A stretch of DNA of 64,000 bases from CAWBRT01 sp963819175 (GCA_963819175.1 CAWFVJ010000018.1:62001-126000); one strand, 5' to 3'; positions 16,243 through 25,523 are shown, numbered from the stretch's first letter. A program made the numbers and translations. Notes: generated from the letters alone by a model not told the origin.

Positions 16243-17045
16243 CAGAGTTTTCCTCGGCCCAGGGACTCCATGGCCGCGCGCAGATCGGCGTCGCGTGGCA
16301 TGCCCGCCGCAGCCTGGGTGCGCGGCGGTGCGCTCGTCCCTAGACGCTTTTCCATGGCGGTGATGATGGTTTCAAATACTTTCTTCCGCGCATGCCATTT
16401 GGAGGTTGCCTCGACGATGGTCCATGGCGCATATTCCGATTCCGTCAGCTCCAGCATCTCCTCGATCGCCGCCAGGTACTTCTCGTATTGCTTGTGGCGT
16501 GCCCAGTCAGCCCGCGTCACCCGCCAAGCTTCCAGCGGATCTGCTTCGATCATGCGGAATCGCCTGCTCTGCTCTTTCTTGCTGATGTGAAGAAAAAGCT
16601 TCAGAATGGCGGTGCCGTCGTCGGAGAGCATGCGCTCAAACTCGACGATGTCGCGAAAGGCCTCCCTTACCGCTTTTTCCGGAATTGCGCGTTCGACGCG
16701 CTCCTCAAGCACGCGGGAGTACCAACTGTGATCGAAGAGGACCATCTCACCCCGGTTCGGAACCTTCAGCCAGAAGCGCCATAGCCAGGGCCGCTGCTGC
16801 TCGTAAGTGCGCGGAGCCGTGATGGGGTAAAGCTTGAATCCACGAGGATCCAACCGCTGAGTCAGCGTGCTGATCGTTGTGCCTTTGCCGGAAGCATCCC
16901 AACCTTCGATGATCACCACGGTAGAGACACGCTGATCCCAACATGCCTTTTCAAGATCGTAGAGACGCCGCTGCAGGCCCGGCAGCGCGCTCTTGTATTC
17001 TTCCCGTGACAGCTTCTTTTTCTTCAGGTTAATGTTTTCTAACAT
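16242..17045 (-). CDS. Polyphosphate kinase 2 family protein (first of pair)
   Basis: A 267-residue PPK2-family kinase. Walker A is IEGWDASGKGTTISTL (near 46-61), the lid region VLFDHSWYSRVLEERVER, and the later blocks HISKKEQSRRFR and VEATSKWHARKKVFETI are typical. It precedes and overlaps a second PPK2 gene in a TGATG arrangement, so both are made from one message and could form hetero-oligomers or cover different nucleotides. A serine replaces the usual glycine in the lid (DHSWYSRVL versus DRSWYGRVL in its partner). ATG at 17045. The upstream 330 bases hold a repeat element and probably the promoter. Confidence 0.9.
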   Translation of the reverse strand: MLENINLKKKKLSREEYKSALPGLQRRLYDLEKACWDQRVSTVVIIEGWDASGKGTTISTLTQRLDPRGFKLYPITAPRTYEQQRPWLWRFWLKVPNRGEMVLFDHSWYSRVLEERVERAIPEKAVREAFRDIVEFERMLSDDGTAILKLFLHISKKEQSRRFRMIEADPLEAWRVTRADWARHKQYEKYLAAIEEMLELTESEYAPWTIVEATSKWHARKKVFETIITAMEKRLGTSAPPRTQAAAGMPRDADLRAAMESLGRGKL

Positions 17046-17371
17046 GCTGTAAGCCGCCGGCTACTTATCTCGAATACAGGATTGTACACGAGCAACCAGG
17101 GGCAGCTGGGAGTGAGCTTCACCTTGGCTTCGTCTGTGGCCTTGTGTAGAGTCCCAGAAATTAGCGCAATAACCCTCTGAGGTGTCATTCTGAGCGAGCG
17201 CCGAGCGCCCGCGGTCGGAGCAGCCAAAGCTGCGTACCCGACGTCGTATTTGACAAGCAAGTAGCTATTCAGGCGAGCGAAGAATCTATGTATTTGATTC
17301 GTACTGCATAGATCCTTCGCTTCGCTCAGGATGACATCCCGAAACTTATGCAGCGAGCTTGCGACAGCACC
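17046..17371. other. Intergenic region largely filled by a repeat
   Basis: About 330 bases between the leftward PPK2 pair and the leftward flavin-reductase-like gene. Most of it is the palindromic repeat at 17183-17336. The rest should hold the PPK2 promoter, for which I see no clear boxes. Confidence 0.5.
17183..17336. repeat. Composite intergenic palindromic repeat, copy 2 (long type)
   Basis: The ends are TGTCATTCTGAGCG (17183-17196) and CGCTCAGGATGACA (17323-17336), an imperfect terminal inverted repeat. Inside, 17203-17242 carries a 40-base core (GAGCGCC, GCGGTC, GAGCAGC, then GCTGCGTACCCGAC) that recurs, slightly diverged, at 21912-21951 in copy 3. Copies 1 and 4 lack this core. Confidence 0.8.
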
Positions 17372-17932
17372 CTAGGGAAGGGAAGTCGGGGTTCTTGCAG
17401 TCAGCAAGCGGCTTTCGGCATTGTCGTCGGCATAAGCGGCGACTATCTCGCCGGAGTAGAACCGATGGAAATCTCCATGCGGGTAGAATTGCTCTCGCAC
17501 GGATTGCGCCAGTGCCTCCGGAACCAAATCGTTCCGATGCAGAATCCGGCATTCGTAATGCACAACGCACTGCTGGATAATCGGCGATTTCACCTCACGG
17601 CTTGGGATGATCGTCAGGTGGGACTCTTTGAACTTATCGTGGTCTCGTCCGGATAGCTTTCCGCATTGTGCCACGGCTGCCGAAAGCTCGCTGGGAGGCA
17701 CATTGACCGTGAAGTCGCTGATCTGCTCCAGCCGGCTGTAACTGTGCCGGGAGGGCCTCACCAAGACGGTGAATACAGGGCGAGCCCAGACGCTGCCGAT
17801 CAGTCCCCAGCCAATGGTCATCACATTGGGCGTGCCGTCTGCTCCCATCGTAACCAGGAGTAAGCCATCTTCCCGCATTCGCTGCATAGTCAGGGCAAAC
17901 AAATCCGTATACTGTATCTGAACTTTGGGCAT
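17372..17932 (-). CDS. Flavin reductase-like FMN-binding protein
   Basis: A 186-residue protein of the flavin reductase-like/flavoredoxin family. Visible features are LLLVTMGADGTPNVMTIGWGLIGSVWARPVFTVLV (the FMN-binding strand region, residues 24-58), SDFTVNVPPSE, and CGKLSGRDHDKF, a Cys-containing turn typical of flavoredoxins. Such proteins bind FMN and reduce it or transfer electrons in the cytoplasm. The longer frame starts at 18010, but the ATG at 17932 is preceded by GAGGTGG and begins the homologous region. It is divergent from an SDR gene across about 270 bases. Confidence 0.82.
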   Translation of the reverse strand: MPKVQIQYTDLFALTMQRMREDGLLLVTMGADGTPNVMTIGWGLIGSVWARPVFTVLVRPSRHSYSRLEQISDFTVNVPPSELSAAVAQCGKLSGRDHDKFKESHLTIIPSREVKSPIIQQCVVHYECRILHRNDLVPEALAQSVREQFYPHGDFHRFYSGEIVAAYADDNAESRLLTARTPTSLP

Positions 17933-18203
17933 CTTGCGATTCCACCTCGAAAGAATGTTGGGAACTGCTCCTGCGGAAGACGTGGCGTTGCCGGCGTATA
18001 CGCACATCACCCCGCGTTTTCCGGTTGCATATGTTAGAACAGCAATTTACATATTGTAATCGAGTCATGCGAAGCCACAGACAAAGATTGCCAGAGCGGC
18101 AACGCCAAAGCTTCGGTCTCCGGGCATCCAGAGATTACTGCGAGCTGCGCTACGGACAACAGCGGCGGTTTGGCCGGGCTGCCGGCTAAGGGAGCTTCAT
18201 CAG

Positions 18204-18953
18204 ATGATTCCAATGAAACGTTTTGTGGAGCGCTGTGCGGTTGTAACCGGTGGCGCCTCCGGCATCGGGCTTGCAATTTCCGAGCGGCTGCTGGCGGAAG
18301 GCGCTCGCATCGCAGTCTGGGACGCAGACGGTACCCGGCTTGAGGCCCTCAAGCAACGCTTCGGGACCGCAGTGGTTACCGCGACCGTGGATGTCTCCGA
18401 TGCAGGCGATGTCGAACGTGCGGCACAGGAGGCCATTGGTGCGCTCGGGAGAGTTGACATTCTGGTCGCGAATGCCGGTATCACAGGGCCGAATACAACT
18501 ACCTGGGTCTATCCGATCGAAGCCTGGAAGCGCGTCATCGAGGTCAATCTGAACGGAACTTTTCTTTGCAGTCGGGCGCTGGTTCCACACATGATGAGCC
18601 GGGGCTATGGGCGAATCGTGAACATGGCTTCCATTGCCGGGAAGGAGGGCAATGCGAATGCTCCGGCTTACAGTGCATCGAAAGCCGGCATCATCGCCCT
18701 GACGAAATCGCTGGGTAAGGAGCTGGCAAAGTCGGGCATCACCGTCAACTGTGTTACGCCCGCCGCGGTTCAGACTCCGATCTTTGAGCAAATGACGGAG
18801 CAGCATATCGAATTCATGCTCTCCCGAATACCGATGGGGCGTTTTGGCACCACTGACGAGATCGCCGCTCTCGTTGGCTGGCTCGCCAGCGAAGAATGCT
18901 CGTTCTGCACGGGCGCAGTTTTCGACATCTCCGGGGGACGCGCCACCTATTAA
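18204..18953 (+). CDS. Short-chain dehydrogenase/reductase, FabG-like
   Basis: A 249-residue classical SDR. Cofactor motif is TGGASGIG (near 15-22), then NAGI in VANAGITG, and the catalytic Ser-Tyr-Lys is visible as MASIAGKEGNANAPAYSASKAG. The C-terminal substrate loop ends in GAVFDISGGRATY, as in 3-oxoacyl-ACP reductase or related sugar/alcohol dehydrogenases. Lys/Arg-poor residues after the second beta strand (VWDADGTRLEAL) suggest preference for NAD(H), an inference from the Asp. ATG at 18204 after AGGGAG, with a second ATG at 18213. The gene is alone, and its neighbours do not reveal the substrate. Confidence 0.88.
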   Translation: MIPMKRFVERCAVVTGGASGIGLAISERLLAEGARIAVWDADGTRLEALKQRFGTAVVTATVDVSDAGDVERAAQEAIGALGRVDILVANAGITGPNTTTWVYPIEAWKRVIEVNLNGTFLCSRALVPHMMSRGYGRIVNMASIAGKEGNANAPAYSASKAGIIALTKSLGKELAKSGITVNCVTPAAVQTPIFEQMTEQHIEFMLSRIPMGRFGTTDEIAALVGWLASEECSFCTGAVFDISGGRATY

Positions 18954-19040
18954 AGCCGGAGCTGCGCCGCCGCGCGAAAGACGCCGAAGGGCGGTATAGC
19001 GACCGTTCTTGTATTCTTATGGCTAGGCCGTTCTATTAAC

Positions 19041-21818
19041 ATGGACCCCATTAAACCGCTTTGGAGTGCTGAAAGTCAGGTGGAGTTCCTGCTGGAACTC
19101 ACTGCGTCCACTTCGGATTCGCGCAAAGAGCTGCCGTTGCGCCGCGATGTGCGCTCGCTCGGAATTCTGCTGGGCCGCGTACTGGTCGAGCAATTCGGAC
19201 AGCAGTTGTTCGACACGGTCGAGCGGTTGCGGCGGCTGCTGATTCAGCACCGCGACCAGTCGTTGTCAGCGCCGGAGGCCGACGACGAGACCCTGCTTCG
19301 TGAAGCAAAAAACGTGGTGGCGTGCCTGGACGTGGAGACCGCATACAGGGTCACGAAAGCCTTTGCCAACTACTTCGAACTCACCAACCTCGCGGAAACC
19401 AATCATCGCAAGCGGCGGCGCAGAGCGGCCAAGCTTCTCGCCGATGATCCTCCTTTGGCCGGATCATTCCACGGAACGCTCCTTCGTTTGCGCCAAGCCG
19501 GCGTCTTGGCGGAGCAGGCGCTCGAAGCACTTGCCCAAATAGAAGTCACCCCTGTTTTCACGGCGCATCCGACGGAGATCGCGCGTCAAACCGTGCTGCT
19601 GAAACGGGCCCGGATCGGCGCGCAACTGGAACGGCTGGACCAATTGCCGCTTTCCATCGCGGCGGCCGAGGATTGCGAGTCGACGATTCTTGCGGAGATC
19701 ACGGGGCTGTGGCAAACCGATGAAATTCGCCTCAAACAGCCGACCGTGACGGACGAGATCCGTGCCGGGCTGAGTTACTTTCCGATTGCGCTGTTCGCGA
19801 CTGTGCCTAAACTCTACAGCGAGTTTGCCGAGTCGTTTCTTAAGGTCTATGGCATCAGTCTGCAACCGGCCGAGCTGCCGATCATGCTTCGTTTCGGTTC
19901 CTGGATCGGCGGCGACCGCGACGGCAATCCCTCGGTTTCGCCCGCATGCACACGGCAGGCGCTTGCCATCGCTCATGACATTGTGCTGGCGCATTACATC
20001 GAGGAGGTCCGGTTGCTGGCGCGACGCGTCACGATTTCGTCGTACCAGGTGGAGGCCTCGACTGAGTTACGAGACAAATTGCGGGAGTACGAGGTTTCCA
20101 TAGCGGAGCCTCGAGATGAATTGCAGCGGATCTCGGTTGCTGAATGGTACCGGCGATTTCTGCTGATTGTCGGCGCCAGGCTCCGTTACACGCAGGAAGA
20201 TCGTCTGCACCCCAAGGGGTATCGCTGGGCAAGCGAATTCAAGAGGGACCTTTCGCTGGTGCGCGAGAGCCTATGGCAAAACCACGCGGCGCGGTTAGCC
20301 GTTCGCCTGGTGGATCCTCTGCTCTGCAAAGTGCGCACGTTTGGTTTCCGGCTGCACACACTCGACATCAGGCAACACGCGCGCGTACACGGCAGCGCGC
20401 TGCGTGAAATTACATCGGTACTGGCGACGCAGACCAACGAGCCGGGGCTAGGCCAAGGGCTCTCTTTCGCGAGCACGGAGCTGCTGGAGACATTCCGCAC
20501 CATCGCCGAGGAGAAATCCGCACGCGAGCCCGGCGCGATTCTTGAGTACATTGTCAGCGGCGCGGAGAGCGAGGAAGACATCTTTGCGGTCATACGGCTG
20601 GCAGCTCTCTCCGGAGTGCGTGTCGCCGGTTCAGAAGGCGATCCCGGGTTGCTTCCCGTGCCGCTGTTCGAGTCCATCGACTCGCTGCGGCGATCGGCCC
20701 GGATCATGCATTCGGTTTGGACTTCGGAGGAGTACAAACCGCTGCTGAAGTCCTGGGGCAGCTGGCAGGAGGTGATGCTGGGCTACTCCGACTCCAACAA
20801 AGACGGAGGCATGATCACGAGCACCTGGGAGCTTTACAAAGCGCATCGCGATCTGCATCGGGTAGCGAGGGAATGCGGAGTCAAACTGCGCATCTTCCAT
20901 GGGCGCGGCGGCACGGTGGGCCGCGGAGGAGGGCCAACTCACAGGGCGATCCTCGCGCAGCCCGTTGGCGATTTTTCCGGACGAATTCGCGTTACCGAGC
21001 AAGGCGAGGTGCTGAACTGGAAATACTCCGATACGGTTCTGGCCGAGTGGAACCTCGAACTCATGATCGCCGCATCGCTTGAGGCGCTGGTGCGGCCGAA
21101 TGGCCCCGCACCGGACGGCGAGGCTCGATGGGAAGACGCGATGGAGCAGATCTCGCGCGACGCGTTTTCCTATTACCGGCAGAACATTGCCGAGAACCCG
21201 GAGGTTCTCCGCTATTTTGAAGAAGCTACTCCGGTCAATGAACTGGAGTACGCGCGCATCGGTTCGCGCCCCGCGCGGCGGAGCCCGGGGCGAAAGCTGG
21301 ATGACCTGCGGGCAATTCCGTGGGTGTTTGGATGGATGCAAAGCCGCCATGCGCTTCCTGCGTGGTTCGGCGTTGGATACTCGCTCGAACGTTTTGCCGC
21401 GGGCGGCACGGAGCAGGAAGGCATGCTGCGGCAGATCATAGCGGAGTTCCCGATGTTTTCCGATCTCATCCGAAACGTGGAACTCGCGATGGCGAAGGCA
21501 GACCTTTCGATCGCTCAAATGTATGCTTCGCTGGTCTCCGATGAAGGCGTTCGCGAGCGCGTGTTCAACATGCTGGCCGAGGAGTTTCATCGCACCCGGC
21601 GCATCATCCTGCGGCTTACGGATCAGAAAGAATTGCTGGAACATAATCCAGTGCTTTCGCGGTCGATCCGCCTCCGCAACCCCTATGTCGATCCTATGAG
21701 CCTTATCCAGGTGGAACTGCTGCGGCGCAAGCGGGCGGGCGAAGACAGCGAAGCCTTGAAAAACGTGCTCGCGGCGACCATGAATGGCATTGCCGCGGGA
21801 CTGCACAACACAGGATGA
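19041..21818 (+). CDS. ppc: Phosphoenolpyruvate carboxylase
   Basis: A 925-residue enzyme that adds bicarbonate to PEP to form oxaloacetate, refilling the citric acid cycle. Signature segments are present in order: FTAHPTEIARQTVL with the catalytic His (near 174-187), GSWIGGDRDGNP, MLGYSDSNKDGGMITSTWEL, the glycine-rich GRGGTVGRGGGPTHRAI with the key Arg, RVTEQGEVLNWKYSD, and the C-terminal allosteric region ending NGIAAGLHNTG. Length is that of ordinary bacterial enzymes. The ATG at 19041 has no strong ribosome-binding site. The gene is monocistronic and is followed by a composite repeat. Confidence 0.97.
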   Translation: MDPIKPLWSAESQVEFLLELTASTSDSRKELPLRRDVRSLGILLGRVLVEQFGQQLFDTVERLRRLLIQHRDQSLSAPEADDETLLREAKNVVACLDVETAYRVTKAFANYFELTNLAETNHRKRRRRAAKLLADDPPLAGSFHGTLLRLRQAGVLAEQALEALAQIEVTPVFTAHPTEIARQTVLLKRARIGAQLERLDQLPLSIAAAEDCESTILAEITGLWQTDEIRLKQPTVTDEIRAGLSYFPIALFATVPKLYSEFAESFLKVYGISLQPAELPIMLRFGSWIGGDRDGNPSVSPACTRQALAIAHDIVLAHYIEEVRLLARRVTISSYQVEASTELRDKLREYEVSIAEPRDELQRISVAEWYRRFLLIVGARLRYTQEDRLHPKGYRWASEFKRDLSLVRESLWQNHAARLAVRLVDPLLCKVRTFGFRLHTLDIRQHARVHGSALREITSVLATQTNEPGLGQGLSFASTELLETFRTIAEEKSAREPGAILEYIVSGAESEEDIFAVIRLAALSGVRVAGSEGDPGLLPVPLFESIDSLRRSARIMHSVWTSEEYKPLLKSWGSWQEVMLGYSDSNKDGGMITSTWELYKAHRDLHRVARECGVKLRIFHGRGGTVGRGGGPTHRAILAQPVGDFSGRIRVTEQGEVLNWKYSDTVLAEWNLELMIAASLEALVRPNGPAPDGEARWEDAMEQISRDAFSYYRQNIAENPEVLRYFEEATPVNELEYARIGSRPARRSPGRKLDDLRAIPWVFGWMQSRHALPAWFGVGYSLERFAAGGTEQEGMLRQIIAEFPMFSDLIRNVELAMAKADLSIAQMYASLVSDEGVRERVFNMLAEEFHRTRRIILRLTDQKELLEHNPVLSRSIRLRNPYVDPMSLIQVELLRRKRAGEDSEALKNVLAATMNGIAAGLHNTG

Positions 21819-21840
21819 GTATGGCCGGGTTCTGAATTGC

Positions 21841-22104
21841 CTAGAGCAGTTCCCGGATTGATGTAGCCGCCCGGTAAGTTTAATTCAGAAGCGTCATCCC
21901 GACCGAAGTGCTGAGCGCCTGCGGCCAGAGCAGCTAGGCTGCGTACCCGACATTGCTACTCGATAGCATGGAGCTGTTCGGGCACGGAGTGGAGGGATCT
22001 TGTGTTTTTCTGCGGCGAAGCAACACAAAAGATTCCTCGACTCGCATCGCAAAGCGCCGCTCGCTCGGAATGACGTTTTTGGGGCGGTATACAGCAACTC
22101 GGGA
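21841..22104. repeat. Composite intergenic palindromic repeat, copy 3 (long type, nested)
   Basis: An outer inverted pair (CTAGAGCAGTTCCC at 21841-21854, GGGAACTGCTTTAG at 22091-22104) surrounds an inner element whose ends are GTCATCCCGAC near 21893 and CGGAATGAC near 22066. The 40-base core at 21912-21951 matches the core of copy 2 at 17203-17242. It fills almost all the space between ppc and the convergent DUF2721 gene. Confidence 0.75.
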
Positions 22105-22110
22105 ACTGCT

Positions 22111-22605
22111 TTAGACCGGCGAATAATCACTCAAAGCTTCTTGAGCTTCTTCGGTCAGGTCCTGCACTGCCAATCTAGTCTCGTGGACCACGTAAACACA
22201 GCCCGAGACCAGCGCCGTGACTGCAAAAACACCAATCGCAAGTGCAATGGCGGCTATTCCCCGGAACACGAATTGATTGCCGAAGTAGGCCGACGTGGCG
22301 CCGATCACCGAGATCAGCGCTGAGGCCGCAAGCCCGCCGAGCGCCAGGTACATGAGGCGGAGAGCCCTGAGGAGAGCCTGAGCGCGCCGCTGCAACCGCC
22401 CAAGTTGACGCACGCGCGACCCATATTGCGGGCTGTCCTGCTGAAACTTGGGCATCGCATCGGTCAGGACGCGCGTTCTATCCACGACGCGCGCAATGCG
22501 GTTGCCGATTCCGAGACAAAGTACGGAGCAGGCGTTCGTCAGAACCGCTGGAGCGACAATGGCAGTGAGTACGGCGAACGGATTTTCGTGCAAAGGCACA
22601 CTCAT
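22111..22605 (-). CDS. DUF2721 family membrane protein
   Basis: A 164-residue protein with about three hydrophobic segments: FAVLTAIVAPAVLTNACSVLCLG at the N-terminus, YLALGGLAASALISVIG in the middle, and RGIAAIALAIGVFAVTALVSGCVYVVHETRLAV towards the end. The charged stretch between TM1 and TM2 contains RQLGRLQRRAQALLRAL. The arrangement matches DUF2721, whose function is unknown. ATG at 22605 is preferred; GTG at 22638 would add 11 residues. It stands apart from the btu genes by about 130 bases and converges on ppc. Confidence 0.75.
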   Translation of the reverse strand: MSVPLHENPFAVLTAIVAPAVLTNACSVLCLGIGNRIARVVDRTRVLTDAMPKFQQDSPQYGSRVRQLGRLQRRAQALLRALRLMYLALGGLAASALISVIGATSAYFGNQFVFRGIAAIALAIGVFAVTALVSGCVYVVHETRLAVQDLTEEAQEALSDYSPV

Positions 22606-22769
22606 AAAGCAAAAATCTCCAAAGGCATGGACGAACACGAAATGGCGTGCTCGTGTCTAACCGAGGAGCATAGAACGATGGCGGAAGGGAGGCAAGAGAA
22701 TGTCTGGAAAAATCAGCCGGGATTTTCGTTTTGGAATGCCTCTGACCGTCAATACTGTTTGGCGCGTTC

Positions 22770-23534
22770 TTAGGCCAATGATTCCGCCGACAGGTGACGG
22801 CCTAGGCTGGAACGGTCCACCAGAAAGGCACGTTCGAGCAGCTCGGGCCGCAGCACTTCGGCCGTGGGACCGGCGATGGATGCAGCCTCGGGTGTGAGCA
22901 GAATCACCGACGAAAAATTTTCCCGAACGAGAGCGAGATCGTGCATCGCGGCTACGATGGTGATGCCGCGCCCGTTCAGTGTCCGCAGCAATCCCATCAG
23001 TTCGATCTGACGCCCGAGATCGAGGTGTTGCGTAGGCTCGTCGAGCATCATCACCTTGGGCTGCTGGGCCAATCCAATGGCGATCTTTACCCTTTGGCGC
23101 TCGCCACCCGACAGATCGGAATACGCGCGCTCGCGCATGCCCAGGATATCGACCGCTTCCATGGCGCTCTCGACGATTTCGAGATCGTGGGCGGAGGGAC
23201 CGGCGAAGCGCCGGAGATGCGGAACGCGCCCCTGGGCAACTATTTCTTCCACGCGAAACTCGAAGGGTACATCAAGGTGCTGAGGGACAAGCGCCGCATA
23301 GCACGACAGCTCGCGGCGGCTCCACGACTCGAGCGCACGCCCTTGCAGAAGGGCCGTGCCTGATGTGGGTCGGAGCAATCCGGCGACGACCTTCAGCAAT
23401 GTAGTCTTTCCGACGCCGTTTGGACCCACCAAGGCGGTCATCTCCCGCTCTTCGATGTGAAAGCTCAGATCGTCGAAGATGGCGCGCTCTCCATGCGCGA
23501 AACTTACGTTGCGGAATTCGATCACGGCAGGCAC
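22770..23534 (-). CDS. btuD: Vitamin B12 ABC importer ATPase BtuD
   Basis: A 254-residue ABC ATPase of the FecE/BtuD/HemV family. Walker A is VGPNGVGKTTLLKVV (near 36-50), signature DLSGGERQRVKIAIGLAQ, Walker B KVMMLDEPTQHLD and switch MHDLALV. It pairs with the FecCD-type permease upstream, overlapping its stop at 23534, and with the BtuF-like binding protein. The whole operon lies behind a cobalamin riboswitch, so a cobalamin or corrinoid substrate is well supported. The C-terminus (LLERAFLVDRSSLGRHLSAESLA) is ordinary for the family. Confidence 0.9.
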   Translation of the reverse strand: MPAVIEFRNVSFAHGERAIFDDLSFHIEEREMTALVGPNGVGKTTLLKVVAGLLRPTSGTALLQGRALESWSRRELSCYAALVPQHLDVPFEFRVEEIVAQGRVPHLRRFAGPSAHDLEIVESAMEAVDILGMRERAYSDLSGGERQRVKIAIGLAQQPKVMMLDEPTQHLDLGRQIELMGLLRTLNGRGITIVAAMHDLALVRENFSSVILLTPEAASIAGPTAEVLRPELLERAFLVDRSSLGRHLSAESLA

Positions 23535-24556
23535 TAGGGAGAAGAACTCCTTTTCTTCTGATTCAAGAGATAGAGAAACGCAGGACCGCCGATGAAAGCC
23601 GTCAGCAATCCCACCGGAATCTCCGTAGGCGCGAATGCCGTGCGGGCAATCGTATCGGCCACGATCAGGAACATTGCGCCACTCAACGCCGCCGCCGGCA
23701 GAAGCCGGAAATTATCGGGCCCGAGAATGATTCTCAGGACATGCGGCACCAGCAGGCCGACAAACCCGATCAGGCCGCCCAGCGACACGGAGAGCGCAGT
23801 CAGAACCGAACCGATAACTACGATCAGGATTCGAATCTGGCCAACGCGCACTCCGAGCTGTTCGGCATATTCTTCGCCCAGCGCGAGCGTGTTCAATTGC
23901 CGCGCCAGCGGAATCGCCAGCACCAGCGCTATCACTTCAACCACTGTGATGATCAAAATCTGCGTCCAGGATGGAACGCCGATCTCTCCGTGCAGCCATG
24001 CGGTAAGCATTCGCATTCCCGGATTCGACGCTTCCTTCCCGAGCTCAAGGGCCGACGTGGCGGCGTTCAACATGGTACCGATCGCGAAGCCTGCAAGCAG
24101 CATGTTTTCAATCGCGAATTTGCCGCCGGCGCGCGCCAGACTCCATACGACGGCCATCGTCAACAGCGAACCCGCGAACGCCAGCAGCGCAGTGGCGCTG
24201 ATTCCGGCAATCGACATGGTCGGCACCAGAAAGACCGCGATTGCTCCGCCCAGCGCGGCGCCGCCCGAGGCACCGAGTACAAACGGATCAGCCAGAGGGT
24301 TACGGAACAAGCCCTGGAACAGAACTCCGGTCGCCGACAACCCCGCGCCCACCAGCCCCGCCGCAATGACTCTTGGAAGGCGCAGGGTAAACAAAATGAT
24401 GCCTGCATCCCCCGCCTCCGCCGGATGCAGCAAAGCACGAAGCACCGAGGCGAAAGGCACGCGGACCGCTCCCAGGCCCGCCGAAACGACTCCCGCGACA
24501 AAGAGCAGGACGGCCAGCGTGATAAGGGTCGAAGATGTTTTCGGGCGGCGTCGCAT
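23534..24556 (-). CDS. btuC: Vitamin B12 ABC importer permease BtuC
   Basis: A 340-residue FecCD/BtuC-type permease with about ten membrane segments. Characteristic stretches are GAVRVPFASVLRALL near the start, the LRLPRVIAAGLVGAGLSATGVLFQGLFRNPLADPF signature, and LGGLIGFVGLLVPHVLRIILGPDNFRLLP, where the coupling helix contacts BtuD. ATG at 24556 is used because the longer frame overlaps the binding-protein gene. It is 4 bases after btuF, and its stop overlaps the btuD start. The window shows no TonB-dependent BtuB, so the outer-membrane step is elsewhere. Confidence 0.92.
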   Translation of the reverse strand: MRRRPKTSSTLITLAVLLFVAGVVSAGLGAVRVPFASVLRALLHPAEAGDAGIILFTLRLPRVIAAGLVGAGLSATGVLFQGLFRNPLADPFVLGASGGAALGGAIAVFLVPTMSIAGISATALLAFAGSLLTMAVVWSLARAGGKFAIENMLLAGFAIGTMLNAATSALELGKEASNPGMRMLTAWLHGEIGVPSWTQILIITVVEVIALVLAIPLARQLNTLALGEEYAEQLGVRVGQIRILIVVIGSVLTALSVSLGGLIGFVGLLVPHVLRIILGPDNFRLLPAAALSGAMFLIVADTIARTAFAPTEIPVGLLTAFIGGPAFLYLLNQKKRSSSP

Positions 24557-24560
24557 CGGC

Positions 24561-25523
24561 TTATGAGTGCTTTCGAGTTGGGGCCGGTGAAGCTGCTGCT
24601 GGAAGCGCACGGATTTGACGGGCAAAGTCCTCCAGTGCGTCGAACGCCACCGGACTGGGAAATTGCAGGCGATCATCGATACGAATTACACGTCCCAGAC
24701 GAACTGCGTCGAGAGAACTCCATCCGGGTCGTTGCTGCATTTCATTGAGTCCAAACGGCGAGTCTCTCAACACCAGCACGTAATCCGGCTTTCGGGAAAT
24801 CATGGCTTCCAGGCTGACCCGCAGCCAATCCTGAGCAAGATCACGAGTAATCGGGCGCGCTCCGGCAACGGAAATCAATTCGGTAATAAACGCTCCACGG
24901 CCCGCCGTGATACACGGATCGAGCGAGAGAACCAGGAAAACGGAAGGTCCACGTCCGGTTTGTGCCGCCAGGGAACGCACCCGGCGTTCACGCGCCCGCA
25001 ATTGCCCGATGAGCGAAGCCGCCTCACGCCCACGCCCCATCGCGAGGCCGATGCTGGAAATCGAGTGATACAGACCCGACAGGCCTCTATCTGTCACCAG
25101 AAAAACCGGAATCCCAATCCGCTCAATTCCCTGCACGGTCTCGGAGCTATTCAGAGTGGCAACAGCGATTGCCAGGTCAGGATGCAAAGAGGCAATCTTC
25201 TCCAGCGACGGATGCAAAATATCACCGACGCTCGGCTTTTGATGCGCTGCTTGCGGGGGATAGTGCGTGTAATCCGTGATGCCGGCAATGTCTTCGCCGC
25301 CTCCAATGGCGTACACGGTATCCGTAATACTCGGCGTGAGGCAGATGACGCGATGAATCTGGTCCGGGACTGTGACGCTACGACCCACGTCATCGAGCAA
25401 CAGGCGGGCCGCCTGTGCGGACAAAGAAAACACAAGCAGGAGTGCCGTGCACACGCAGGCCTTCTTCAGCGCGACGATTCCTCTGCAACGCGTCGCAACG
25501 CCAGGTTGGAACCTTCCGAACAC
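24561..25523 (-). CDS. btuF: Vitamin B12 ABC importer binding protein BtuF
   Basis: A 320-residue exported class III binding protein. Basic residues then a hydrophobic signal (CVCTALLLVFSLSAQA) precede the mature start ARLLLDDVGRSVTVP. The BtuF/FhuD fold is marked by VICLTPSITDTVYAIGGGEDIAGITDYTHYP (near 58-88) and PDLAIAVATLNS. Start GTG at 25523 follows GGAGACAAT and is preferred; no good start lies closer to the signal. The gene follows a cobalamin riboswitch at 25633-25795, so B12 should repress it. First gene of btuFCD. Confidence 0.9.
   Translation of the reverse strand: MFGRFQPGVATRCRGIVALKKACVCTALLLVFSLSAQAARLLLDDVGRSVTVPDQIHRVICLTPSITDTVYAIGGGEDIAGITDYTHYPPQAAHQKPSVGDILHPSLEKIASLHPDLAIAVATLNSSETVQGIERIGIPVFLVTDRGLSGLYHSISSIGLAMGRGREAASLIGQLRARERRVRSLAAQTGRGPSVFLVLSLDPCITAGRGAFITELISVAGARPITRDLAQDWLRVSLEAMISRKPDYVLVLRDSPFGLNEMQQRPGWSSLDAVRLGRVIRIDDRLQFPSPVAFDALEDFARQIRALPAAASPAPTRKHS

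Noticed and set aside
13370..22104. A CRISPR array from the spaced repeats
   Set aside because: Copies are kilobases apart, palindromic and of unequal length; no regular repeat-spacer pattern exists.
23420..24748. A 442-codon rightward open frame opposite btuC
   Set aside because: It is very Arg/Gln-rich, of a composition caused by the opposite strand of a membrane protein gene, and has no ribosome-binding site.
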